This document shows positions 17,790-25,034 of a stretch of DNA of 64,000 nucleotides, in pieces (the first letter of the stretch is position 1; every line of letters begins with the position of its first letter). The notes beneath the pieces were generated by a model. It did not search any database. It was given only the letters and a program-made list of their open reading frames with translations, and had not been told where the DNA came from. Source of the DNA: SMYC01 sp965197495 (lineage in GTDB: Bacteria; Acidobacteriota; Vicinamibacteria; Marinacidobacterales; SMYC01); assembly GCA_965197495.1 (NCBI GenBank), contig OZ240210.1, positions 1,860,001-1,924,000 on the forward strand, read 5' to 3'. Made by a program: the position numbers and the translations under genes.

Positions 17790-17876
17790 CTGTAAAGCCT
17801 AGGGGCCCTTGGCCCAGTCGCTAAGCTGCTGATTTATGGTCTATTTCGAAAGGGCCGAGTTTTGGCACAGGACGGG
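17790..17876 (-). repeat. Element A end (about 85 bp)
   Basis: TAAAGCCTAGGGGCCCTTGG through AAGCTGCTGATTTATGG to GTTTTGGCACAGGACGGG; inverted orientation relative to 3789. Confidence 0.85.
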
Positions 17877-17879
17877 ACG

Positions 17880-18261
17880 GGGTGCCGATGAAGATCGAGC
17901 CAAGCAGCTGGCCGCAGCGTTGGCGGCCCTAGACAGTAACGATGAGAACTCGCTCATTAATCGACTGGTGCGCGAAATCCATCGCGCACGACAGGCGGTG
18001 CTGAACGCGGTGAACCCCGACGCTCTGGATTCACCCATGGCGATCATAAAGGCCACGCTCACCGACCTGCTCAACGAGCACGCGAGGTCGCAAGCCGAGA
18101 TGCTGCGGGCCCAGCAGGACCAGAGCCGCGTGTCCGCTCACACCCGTACCTCGTTGTATCTATCAAGAGCAACTATTTACTTGACTAACCACCTTCTACG
18201 ATCCTCCTATCTCGATAATGGTAGGAACTCGACTCCCAGGCCGGCGTGTAATAACCTGTAG
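17880..18261 (+). pseudogene. Unrecognised protein fragment, 5'-truncated
   Basis: An open frame enters from the element A end and stops at 18261. The first 90 codons ('AKQLAAALAALDSNDENSLI', 'LVREIHRARQAVLNAVN', 'ATLTDLLNEHARSQAEML') look like a real, mostly helical charged protein; the last 40 codons look like random translation. I do not recognise the family. Confidence 0.4.
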
Positions 18262-18283
18262 AATCGAAAGGATATAGATACCC

Positions 18284-19029
18284 ATGCGTTTCGTGGCTAT
18301 GGTGTTCGTGGCGCTCATGGGCTGGACAGCCGAAGCGGACGCTACGCTGATTTTGGTGTACCGATCCAGCGACGCGATCATCATCGCCGCTGATAGTCTC
18401 AGGACGATCCGCACTGACCCGCCCAGACAAGTTCACGTGTGCAAAATCCGAAACTTTGGGGACGTAGTGTTCGCTGCTAGTGGCACCAGCTATTTACGAG
18501 GGCCGTTGTCACTCGACGCGATCACCGCAGAACTTCACCGGGCCACGTATCCCGTCTTCTGGGACCGGATCAAAATGTTCGATTACGTGGTAGATACGGA
18601 CTTCAAAAAGGTCCACAGCAGGAGGGTAACGACTGCCCATCGTGAGAAGCTAGAGCCTGAAATCCTAACGTTTGAGTACATTCTCGGCTTCATACTGGAT
18701 GGTCGACTGGTCGCGTTGACAAGACGACTCACAAGTTCGCGCGCCGGCGTGGATTTTGGTACGCGGGAAGTCCTATCCGTGGGCGCCGTCTTGCCATTAG
18801 GACAACCCGACATTCTGGACCATCTCTCCGATGTCGACCTTCCCGACGGTGCAGACAATACGGACCTGGCCACACTATTCACGGCGACCATTAACCACCA
18901 AGCGCAACGCATGCCGACGAAGGTCGGCGGCCACGTCGACATCATCCGCCTGGCCGCCGATGGTGCCGAGTGGCTACAGCGCAAGGATCAGTGCGCCGCC
19001 CAAGAGGCCAGACCCGCCCCGCAGGTCCC
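18284..19029 (+). pseudogene. Secreted Ntn-hydrolase-like (proteasome-fold) protein, 3'-truncated
   Basis: Starts ATG 18284 with a ribosome site (AAAGGA) upstream. The signal peptide 'MRFVAMVFVALMGWTAEADA' would leave a mature N-terminus 'TLILVYRSSDAIIIAADSLR'. A Thr at the new N-terminus followed by '...AADSLR' resembles the beta-strand pattern of proteasome/HslV-type Ntn hydrolases, and 'CKIRNFGDVVFAASGT' fits the next strands. Catalysis by that Thr is an inference. The frame reads into an element B tip at 19030, so roughly the last part is lost. No partner gene is visible. Confidence 0.55.
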
Positions 19030-19250
19030 CGTCGTGTCCGAAAATACGAACGGATCCGAAAGCTCGAATCCTGGAGGCGTTCTAGAAATTCGCGGAGACC
19101 AGCCGACGCGGCACTGACTCTGCGATAGGCGCTGCCGAGCAGAGTTTCTCCTCCAGATCCAGACCATCCGTTCCGTCCAGCCTAGACACCTCTCATTCGA
19201 AGCGTCCCGGCGTAACGGTCTTGAGTTCGTTTGTGTTCTTGGACACGACG
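19030..19250. repeat. 221-bp element B deletion derivative
   Basis: Bounded by inverted element B tips: CGTCGTGTCCGAAAATACGA at 19030 and TTGTGTTCTTGGACACGACG ending at 19250. Non-coding inside; the subterminal sequence near 19185-19215 matches other B ends. Confidence 0.75.
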
Positions 19251-19311
19251 CGTCGTTGTCAACGCGGCGCACGCGTGTTTTACTAGGAGCTAACGTAGAA
19301 GGAATTTCCAC

Positions 19312-19507
19312 TTGGCAGAAACCGTCGCCGTCTTCACATTCGAGAGCATTGATCGCATTCTCAACGATGGGGGCACGTCGGAGTGGCTCGTGAATCGTCA
19401 TCGCGCACAACGGTGCGTTTTCACGGTATGTACTCGGAACCGCTATCCCAAAGATCCTACCCGTCTGGTCAAAATACTCGAACGCCCAGCGGGTCAGCAG
19501 TTTGCAC
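19312..19507 (+). pseudogene. N-terminal fragment of a small conserved protein of unknown function
   Basis: Starts at TTG 19312 after GTAGAAGGAATTTCC. 'AETVAVFTFESIDRILNDGG' and 'RHRAQRCVFTVCTRNRYP' read like a small family I have seen in Acidobacteria-type genomes beside mobile elements; the function is unknown to me. It is cut at about 19500 by the transposase tail that follows. Confidence 0.5.
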
Positions 19508-19657
19508 GTCTACCATCATCACGAGAGGAATCATCAAGGCAAGGAGAATCTGCTGCTGTTCCCAGCCAGCAACCAGTTACTTCAGTCCGAGCGCAAAGTG
19601 CGCTCCCGTGAACGGCTTGGCGGGCTGCTACGTTTCTACCATCGGGAAGCCGCATGA
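19508..19657 (+). pseudogene. C-terminal tail of an element D-type rve transposase
   Basis: 49 codons: 'VYHHHERNHQGKENLLLFPA' to 'RERLGGLLRFYHREAA' and TGA at 19655. This is the conserved C-terminus of the same superfamily as element A ('ERLGGILNYYCRAA'). The sequence after it (GTATTTTGACCTCACGGG) also occurs at 39214, marking the right end of that element. Confidence 0.85.
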
Positions 19658-19766
19658 GTATTTTGACCTCACGGGTATGGGAATTTCCAGAAGGCGGTCG
19701 GCTGGCGCTGGGCCGGGGTCGAGTTCTGGTTTGAAGACTGGAGTGGGTGATAGAGTAGAGCCTGAA

Positions 19767-19800
19767 AAGCAGAAGCCCCGGGGATGGTCCCCAGGGCTTC
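19767..19800 (+). terminator. Strong hairpin, terminator-like
   Basis: GAAGCCC (19772-19778) pairs with GGGCTTC (19794-19800), and GGGG (19780-19783) with CCCC (19789-19792), with one mismatch between; the loop is ATGGT. Only a weak T content follows. It sits between a truncated and a complete copy of the same small gene. Confidence 0.6.
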
Positions 19801-19864
19801 AACGTAACAATCTGAATTTCTAGCGCCGAGCAACAATCGGCGACAGAGGAAAGGTCCGTCTGCT

Positions 19865-20065
19865 ATGGACTACATTACCTTCCTTCGCGCCCTCTTGTCA
19901 ATCCTCTACTCTGCAATTCGCTCGGCTCCCAAATGGCTTCCGAAGGTCACCCGGCTATTCGCCGACCTCGTGGAAATCAGAACCCTCGGATTGCGGTACA
20001 TCATAGGGTGGCGCTGGGCCGGAATCGAGTTCTGGTTTGATGACTGGAGGAACTGGAGGAACTGA
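19865..20065 (+). CDS. Small phage-like protein, unknown function
   Basis: 66 residues, ribosome site AGGAAAGG at 19847-19854. An amphipathic or hydrophobic N-terminus ('FLRALLSILYSAI') is followed by a Trp-rich end 'GWRWAGIEFWFDDW'. The Trp-rich end is duplicated upstream at about 19702-19750 ('GWRWAGVEFWFEDW' then a stop), where the 5' part is missing. That duplication and the tight spacing with the next genes support a real coding unit of phage or mobile-element origin. Confidence 0.5.
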   Translation: MDYITFLRALLSILYSAIRSAPKWLPKVTRLFADLVEIRTLGLRYIIGWRWAGIEFWFDDWRNWRN

Positions 20066-20164
20066 AAGTCTTTTGTGGGTGCGCCGGGCATCGAGACCTC
20101 TAGGTCGGTAATTCTGTCGGCCTTCTCATAGCCACACCCGCCGCGCCCTCCAAGAAAGGAAAGA

Positions 20165-20413
20165 ATGATGAATGAAGTGAACGAGGGTGGATCCGCTTTC
20201 CCCGTCCCATCGGAAGACTCCAGTCCAGGCATGAGCCTTCGCGACTGGTTTGCAGGGCAAGCGCTCACGGCTCTTGCCGACAGCGTTAAAGACGAAGCGC
20301 TCGAAGGAGGCGAAGAAGAAGACCTTGAACTGCTACTTAAAGGAGAATGCAGGGAAACAGCCGAACTCGCCTACATGCTCGCCGACGCACTCATAGATAG
20401 GCGCGACATGTAG
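20165..20413 (+). CDS. Phage-associated hypothetical protein
   Basis: 82 residues, ribosome site AAGAAAGGAAAG just before ATG 20165. 'GMSLRDWFAGQALTAL' in the middle and 'AELAYMLADALIDRRDM' at the end are the conserved ends of a small protein seen in many prophages, with acidic low-complexity between ('EALEGGEEEDLELLL'). The function is unknown. It suggests a prophage remnant between 19.7 and 21 kb. Confidence 0.7.
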   Translation: MMNEVNEGGSAFPVPSEDSSPGMSLRDWFAGQALTALADSVKDEALEGGEEEDLELLLKGECRETAELAYMLADALIDRRDM

Positions 20414-20477
20414 TGAAGGGCGCCACCGCAAGATGTAGTGGCGAGTGGCGTGCGTACTCACGTATATAAGTCCCTTT

Positions 20478-20508
20478 CAAAAGGGCCGAGTATTGGCACA
20501 GGACGGGA
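20478..20508 (-). repeat. Element A tip
   Basis: TTTCAAAAGGGCCGAGTATT then GGCACAGGACGGG, inverted orientation, one substitution in the tip. Confidence 0.75.
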
Positions 20509-20730
20509 TTGAGACATCTGCTATTCTTCACTTCGGCTCGGCCCTGACGATGAGAAAACTGTGTCTTCGGAATTCTGGTTCAAACTCTAGCACGCAGACG
20601 GGTTAGGGGCTGGCCGCCAACACTTAATTGCGGAAGCACCGCGAATTGGATTCCTCGTTCAAGGGGAAACTGTAGTATCCTGGGAGTGTCTTTCAATACA
20701 GAAGGGGGCAACGCCATTTGGAGGAGAACT

Positions 20731-21000
20731 ATGGCAAAAGCGCGAGTGTTGACGCGGTTGGAACTAGCCGAGTATTTGGGTGTCGATAAACAGATGGTAA
20801 CGAAATGGGAGCGGTCTGGGATGCCGGTCCACACCAGAGGGCGCGGCGTGGCGTCTCAATTCCGTCTGGGGGAGGTCCGGGCGTGGCTAAGGGTGCGGGA
20901 AGCTAAGGCCAAAGCGGCGGAGAAGGCGAGGGTGCGGGAAGCCAAAGCGGCAGAGAAGGCGAAGAAGACAGCGAAGGGTACTGTCAAGTTGACGAAGTAG
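20731..21000 (+). CDS. Phage packaging Nu1-like / MerR-type helix-turn-helix protein
   Basis: ATG 20731 with GGAGGAG 6 nt upstream (the longer frame from 20686 lacks this). 89 residues: 'LTRLELAEYLGVDKQMVTKW' is a helix-turn-helix of the terminase small subunit/Nu1 or excisionase type; 'GVASQFRLGEVRAWL' completes the winged fold; the tail is a Lys/Ala helix with a duplicated 'REAKAAEKA' unit. The last residues (KGTVKLTK) come from an IS6-type tip GGTACTGTCAAGTTGAC, and the stop codon lies in the left repeat of the IS1-family element, so the natural C-terminus may be replaced. Confidence 0.65.
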   Translation: MAKARVLTRLELAEYLGVDKQMVTKWERSGMPVHTRGRGVASQFRLGEVRAWLRVREAKAKAAEKARVREAKAAEKAKKTAKGTVKLTK

Positions 21001-21010
21001 TGGTCTAGTT

Positions 21011-21841
21011 TCAATCTAGGAGCCCAATCATGTCCTCGATGCTCCACAGCTTGTCGGTGACGCCAGCCGCCATCGCCGGGGTCACGCGCAGCGAGCTGTG
21101 GATCCGCACAAAGTTGTAGTACATGTAGTGTAGAGCGACCGCGTGCTTTAGATTCTCGATCTTCTTCGAGAATGCGTTCGTCAGCCGCGTGAACCGGCGC
21201 ATGCTCATGCGCATCGTGAGATTCTGACGCTCGACGTAGCTCGTGGAGATGTGTGCTGCGTCGGGGTTGCCGGTGATAGTCTTCTGTGTCGCGCCCGTGC
21301 AAACGGCTGGGCTGTATCGCTTCTCGCCTTCTGGCGTGTTCCCGTAGTGCTTGACGAGCATGGCGTAATCAATGTCAGCACCGAAAGCATCTTCGACGGC
21401 GGTCAGGTAGACCTTGTGGCCGTCGCTCGTGAGCTGCACGCGGTTCGCAAGACGGCCAGCGAGGTCCTGTAGAAACTCAGTGGCGTAACCTGCATCTCGT
21501 CCGCCAACTAGCCAGCTAGGGACAAGCTTCGTTTCGGCATCGATCGCCGTCCACGTCCAAATGTCGCCCACGTTCGGACCCTGCTCCTGCCGGATCTTCT
21601 TCTTGACGTTCTTCGCCTTGGCGTACACGAACGACCAGATCTCATCGACCTGGATTCGGCGGCACGGGAGGTTTCGTAGCGCTACGCCTTGGTACATGGC
21701 ACAGACGTAGCCAAGATCCCGTAGGAGCTTCTCCACCGTCATCCTGGCAACCCCAGCCATCCGGGCTGTACCTCGAAGGCTGTTGCCCTCTACGAGGGCA
21801 GATACCACTTGCGCCTGCCGTTTAATATCTAGCTTGTTCAT
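21011..21841 (-). CDS. IS1-family transposase (element 2)
   Basis: 276 residues. N-terminal HTH 'VSALVEGNSLRGTARMAGVA', then the IS1-type DDE core: Asp in 'IQVDEIWSFVYAKAK', Asp in 'VQLTSDGHKVYLTAVED', Glu in 'STSYVERQNLTMRMSMRR'. I choose ATG 21841 (MNKLD) because a TTGACA/CATAAT promoter places the transcript start almost on that codon; ATG codons at 21850 and 21871 would lie within or ahead of the -10 box. The gene ends 12 bp inside the left terminal repeat. Intact. Confidence 0.9.
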   Translation of the reverse strand: MNKLDIKRQAQVVSALVEGNSLRGTARMAGVARMTVEKLLRDLGYVCAMYQGVALRNLPCRRIQVDEIWSFVYAKAKNVKKKIRQEQGPNVGDIWTWTAIDAETKLVPSWLVGGRDAGYATEFLQDLAGRLANRVQLTSDGHKVYLTAVEDAFGADIDYAMLVKHYGNTPEGEKRYSPAVCTGATQKTITGNPDAAHISTSYVERQNLTMRMSMRRFTRLTNAFSKKIENLKHAVALHYMYYNFVRIHSSLRVTPAMAAGVTDKLWSIEDMIGLLD

Positions 21842-21848
21842 ATTAGAC

Positions 21849-21878
21849 ATTATGCTTGCTCGTGCACGCATTTGTCAA
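21849..21878 (-). promoter_or_regulatory. Sigma-70-type promoter of the element 2 transposase
   Basis: Minus-strand TTGACA (21873-21878), 18-nt spacer, CATAAT (21849-21854). The predicted start near 21842 makes the mRNA leaderless. Confidence 0.65.
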
Positions 21879-21958
21879 GCAAAAAACTTCTCCTACGGCT
21901 ATTTGGGGGTTCTAAAACAGCCATTATGTTGCTATCATGCAAACGAGAGAAGAGGTAT

Positions 21959-21986
21959 CCCCGCTCCGGAGCAACCCGGAGCGGGG
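21959..21986 (-). terminator. GC hairpin after the 25-codon peptide
   Basis: Perfect 11-bp stem CCCCGCTCCGG (21959-21969) with CCGGAGCGGGG (21976-21986) and a 6-nt loop, just downstream of the peptide stop on the minus strand; a pyrimidine-rich tract (ACCTCTTCTCTC) follows. Confidence 0.7.
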
Positions 21987-21990
21987 GCTG

Positions 21991-22068
21991 TTATATCCAG
22001 ACGATCACGGTAAAGCCGTGACCAGTCTGAATTACAACAACGATGAAGTTAATTTTAGTTGACTTCAC
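21991..22068 (-). CDS. 25-residue hydrophobic peptide gene with a perfect ribosome site
   Basis: GTG 22068 lies 6 nt downstream of AGGAGGT (22075-22081 on the minus strand). It encodes M-KSTKINFIVVVIQTGHGF followed by TVIVWI. The hydrophobic 'NFIVVVI' core could span a membrane in a very short protein, like type I toxin peptides, but no toxin family is recognised. It sits between the winged-helix gene and the transposase, with hairpins on both sides. The analogous position in the other IS1-family element (59958) holds a 26-residue peptide. Confidence 0.5.
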   Translation of the reverse strand: MKSTKINFIVVVIQTGHGFTVIVWI

Positions 22069-22088
22069 CGTATTACCTCCTTCTTCGC

Positions 22089-22129
22089 GGCCTCATGATT
22101 TCGGCGCGCTTGTGACGCGCCGAGAGGCC
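22089..22129. other. Two-part RNA or DNA hairpin
   Basis: CGGCGCG (22102-22108) pairs with CGCGCCG (22116-22122) and the outer GGCC (22089-22092) with GGCC (22126-22129). It lies directly upstream of the peptide's ribosome site and could control it. Confidence 0.5.
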
Positions 22130-22149
22130 GGAAGCTGAAAGTGGCTAGC

Positions 22150-22175
22150 GGGCGGGGCTTTTTCAGGCCCCGCCC
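22150..22175. terminator. Terminator-like hairpin
   Basis: GGGCGGGGC (22150-22158) with GCCCCGCCC (22167-22175), loop TTTTTCAG, then TTTATTCTT on the plus strand. It ends the winged-helix gene whose stop is 2 bp away. Confidence 0.7.
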
Positions 22176-22176
22176 T

Positions 22177-22596
22177 TTATTCTTCGCTCGGTTCCGCTGT
22201 GTGTTGTTTCACTCGATATTTGCGTCCTCCTCTATGTGGTTTGCGGAACTCTAACTTTCCTGCACTGTGAAGTCTCTTCAGCGTGGAATACACGGACCCG
22301 AGCAGCTTTGTTCTGTTTGATTTCGGATAGCCGCCCTGGATCAGAAGGTCTCGAACTTGCGCCGGCGAGATAAAGTCTCTCGCCCCGAGAATTTGTAGGC
22401 AACAGTCGGTTAAGCCCATCTTCGCAAACGCACCGTGATATTCAGATTGCTGAAGTTGCGCATCAGTGGGTTCGAGTCTGCCCTCTCTTTCGATAAGCCG
22501 GATCGATGCGTCTACGATTTCCAGCTCGGCGCGCAAGACGTCAATGCGCCCCGACAGACGCTGTCTAACGTGGAGCAGTTCTTGTTTCGCTTTCAT
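22177..22596 (-). CDS. Coiled-coil plus winged-helix-like cargo protein (element 2)
   Basis: 139 residues. Residues 1-45 form a coiled coil ('ELLHVRQRLSGRIDVLRAEL'), then 'ISPAQVRDLLIQGGY' and 'LLGSVYSTLKRLHSAGKLEF' followed by 'GGRKYRV', the pattern of a winged helix with a basic wing. No family is recognised. A promoter TTGACA-17-TAAAAA places the transcript start at or one or two bases before ATG 22596, and there is no ribosome site, so it is probably leaderless. It resembles in layout the 152-aa protein of the other IS1-family element and may regulate transposition; that is inference. Confidence 0.75.
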   Translation of the reverse strand: MKAKQELLHVRQRLSGRIDVLRAELEIVDASIRLIEREGRLEPTDAQLQQSEYHGAFAKMGLTDCCLQILGARDFISPAQVRDLLIQGGYPKSNRTKLLGSVYSTLKRLHSAGKLEFRKPHRGGRKYRVKQHTAEPSEE

Positions 22597-22605
22597 AATC
22601 GGCTA

Positions 22606-22634
22606 TTTTTATCAGAAAGCAGACACGTTGTCAA
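22606..22634 (-). promoter_or_regulatory. Promoter of the winged-helix cargo gene
   Basis: Minus-strand TTGACA (22629-22634), exactly 17 nt, then TAAAAA (22606-22611), 10 nt ahead of the start codon: a leaderless arrangement. Confidence 0.65.
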
Positions 22635-22760
22635 CTCAAAAGTCGTAACGTGGCTAAGGCGTCTGCGATTAGGTTAGGTCGGTTCGGGGGGCGTTACATT
22701 TCAGAGGGTCGTCGAGTCGACAAACGCGGTGAATTTACAAGCCCGTGCAAAGATATAAGT

Positions 22761-23009
22761 TCACTTTTTCCAGCGGGTTTTTGCCGCTTTTCGGGCTATT
22801 TCAGCCCTTCGCTCGGAGCTTAGTTTCTTAGCCCGAGCTTTTCCGCCCTTCGACGCCCCTAACTTAGCAAGCGCTACGGCGGCGGGATTCCGCGTGTCTT
22901 CCTCTTTTTCCTCTGGCGGGGCCTGGCCGGTAGCTTCCTGAACTATCTGCCAGGCAAGTTGATTGGTGTCGCGAGGGCGTTTCTTTTTCTTGCTTGCTCG
23001 TGTAGGCAT
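22761..23009 (-). CDS. Small basic Ala/Lys-rich protein (element 2 cargo)
   Basis: 82 residues from ATG 23009, preceded by CCTGGGGTT. It begins 'MPTRASKKKKRPRDTNQLAW', has an acidic middle, and ends with 'GASKGGKARAKKLSSERRAE' then 'IARKAAKTRWKK'. The KGGKARA...RRAEIARKAA repeat-like tail recurs in many small bacterial proteins thought to bind nucleic acid; the function is not established. It is the first gene inside the right terminal repeat. Confidence 0.7.
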   Translation of the reverse strand: MPTRASKKKKRPRDTNQLAWQIVQEATGQAPPEEKEEDTRNPAAVALAKLGASKGGKARAKKLSSERRAEIARKAAKTRWKK

Positions 23010-23074
23010 AACCCCAGGATACCACAAGACAAGCGTCTATCCAGAGGCCTCGATTTCAAACTAGACCACTACCA

Positions 23075-23204
23075 AAAGCTAGCTGACCGATCCCCAAGAT
23101 ACTGGGTGCTTTAGGTAATCAAGTGTTGGTGGCTGCCTGTTGTCTGCAAAAAAGAAGATCGCAACTCGCTGCGACAGAACCGGGAGGGCGATGCTCGTGA
23201 AATC
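23075..23204. repeat. Element C-type end beside hsdR
   Basis: 23140-23204 (TCTGCAAAAAAGAAGATCGC and on) is repeated inverted at 62232-62320. It replaces the 3' end of the restriction gene. Confidence 0.7.
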
Positions 23205-24951
23205 GAGCTTGAGGCGTCGTTGATGTCCTGAACTCTGAGAGGCGCATCGAGGTACATGACCTGCTCGACCGGCGCGTCGAAGCCGGTCAGCAGCATGTCG
23301 CAAACTACCAGAATGGACACCGGGTCGTTCCGGTCTTTGAACCGTTCGATGAGCCGATCTTGTTGCTCCTTGCCCAGATGCCACCGCGCAAGCCGTTGCT
23401 CGTCGTTGTTGCTCGACGACACGATCAGAGCCGATTCAGGACTGTTCAGCCGGTCCAGGGTCTCCTTATAAGTAACTGCGGCGTGGCGGCTCGTGGTCAC
23501 TACCTGGGCCTTGAATCGATTCGGTGCGATGAACCTGGTGAAATGATCAATCAGGTCCAGGCAAATCGTCTCGATGCGGCGCGGCGCACCGGCAATCGCC
23601 TGCTCGGTGGCAAACCGCTGTTTGATAGCGGCCCGTTCGTCCTCGGTGTAGTCGGCAAATACACGATCGAACACCTGATCGATGGTCTGTCCGATGATTT
23701 GTAGCTCGGGGAGCCGACTCTCATAGAAGATGGGCACCGTCGCCCTGTCCTGGACCGCCTGCTCGATCGTGTAGGCATCGATGTAAGGACCAAACGTCTG
23801 CAGCGTGCTGCGATCCTTCTTATCAATCGGAGTGCCGGTGAAGCCGAGAAAGCAAGCGTTGGGCAGCGCCTGCCGCATATTCGCCGCCAGACTCCTCTAC
23901 TGCGTGCGGTGGGCTTCATCCACCATGACGAAGATGTTGGTGGCCTCGGACAGTGTCGGGTGGACCGCCCCCCGCTGGTCGGTGTCGGTGATCTCCTGGA
24001 ACTTCTGGATCGTGGTCATCACCGTCCTGCCGGTCGGATGTTCCAGGATTCGCCGCAGATCGCGCACGCTGTCTGCCCGCTCGGGATTCGGGAAACCGCA
24101 CGCAGTGAACACGCCCGCAATCTGCCGATCAAGCTTGGTGCGGTCGGTGACGATCACAATAGTGGGTTGCAGCTGGGCGGCGTCGCGCCGGAGCTTGAGT
24201 GCAAGCCACAGCATCGTCAGGCTCTTGCCCGAACCTTGCGTGTGCCGACGACACCGCCGCGCTCGCCAGGCTTCCGGGCAGTCTGAATCCGGCCCATCGC
24301 CTCGTTCACGGCGATGAACTGCTTGTAGCGTGTCAACTTGCGGACGCTCCGGCCGCCTTCGACCTCGAACACGACGAAGTTCCGCACGATGTCCAGCAGA
24401 TTGCGCGGCTCGAGTAATCCATACAGCAAGACGTCCTGCGGCGTTGGCTTGCGCTCGAGCCTCTCACCGAGTTGCTTCATGCTCAGCGGGTACGGCTCCT
24501 TCCATTCCAGGAAGAACCGCTCGGGTGCACCGACTGTTCCGTAGACGGCACGTTCACCGCAGGTTCCGACGAGAATCTGTGCCGCCTCAAAGAGCTTCGG
24601 CGCTCCCTGGTCCTTCCACTGCGTGCCAGCCTCCTGGTACCGGTGGAGCTGTTGGATCGCCTTCGCCTTCCAAGCATCGCCAATGGTGGGGCTCTTGCAT
24701 TCGATGACGGCAAGCGGGAGGCCGTTGACGAACACCACGACATCCGGGACGACGTGCTTCTTCGACCCGAGCACCTTGTACTGACGGGTAACAATCCATT
24801 CGTTGCGGTCAGGCCGATCGAAGTCGAAGAACCGGACTGTATGGCTTTTCCGTCCGTCGCCCCGGTCCTGCTCCAGCGCGATGCCGTAGGTGAGCGATGT
24901 ATAGACTTTCTCGTTCGCCTCCGCGAGGCTGGCCGCAGCGACGTGCGTCAC
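23205..24951 (-). pseudogene. hsdR: Type I restriction enzyme HsdR, 5' and middle part, broken
   Basis: HsdR is the ATP-driven translocase/nuclease of type I restriction. The nuclease motif 'VPDVVVF...LAVIECKSPT' (PD-ExK) lies near the present N-terminus; the helicase Walker A 'TQGSGKSLTMLWLALK', the DEAH-type box 'MVDEAHRT' and 'FLGFTGTPID' follow. Lesions: the true N-terminus is lost to an element B tip at about 24955; one T is missing near 24240, giving a frameshift before Walker A; an in-frame TAG at 23897-23899 follows 'DEAHRTQ'; the 3' third is replaced by an element C end. The missing C-terminus is represented by the fragment at 53089, which overlaps this one by about 100 nearly identical bases. 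Confidence 0.9.
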
Positions 24952-24953
24952 CG

Positions 24954-25024
24954 CGTCGTGTCCAAAAACACAAACGAACCCTCGAAGACTCTATCCACCA
25001 AGGGCACAGTTTTGGCACAGGACG
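24954..25024. repeat. Element B tip and element A tip
   Basis: CGTCGTGTCCAAAAACACAA at 24954, then a degenerate element A tip (AGTTTTGGCACAGGACG) at 25007-25023. Confidence 0.8.
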
Positions 25025-25034
25025 CGTGGCAGGG

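Larger units (their letters stand above)
20997..23072 (-). mobile_element. IS1-family element with cargo genes (element 2)
   Basis: 2076 bp between inverted repeats GTAGTGGTCTAGTTT (20997-21011) and AAACTAGACCACTAC (23058-23072). Read on the minus strand it carries an 88-aa basic protein frame, a winged-helix-like gene, a 25-codon peptide gene, hairpins, and the transposase. No target duplication is visible (CAAGTTGACGAA on the left, CAAAAGCTAG on the right), so one flank may have been rearranged. Compare the element at 59325-61576, which has the same kind of tips. Confidence 0.8.

Noticed and set aside
20981..23085. Target duplication for IS1-family element 2
   Set aside because: Flanks CAAGTTGACGAA and CAAAAGCTAG do not match; I did not force an alignment.
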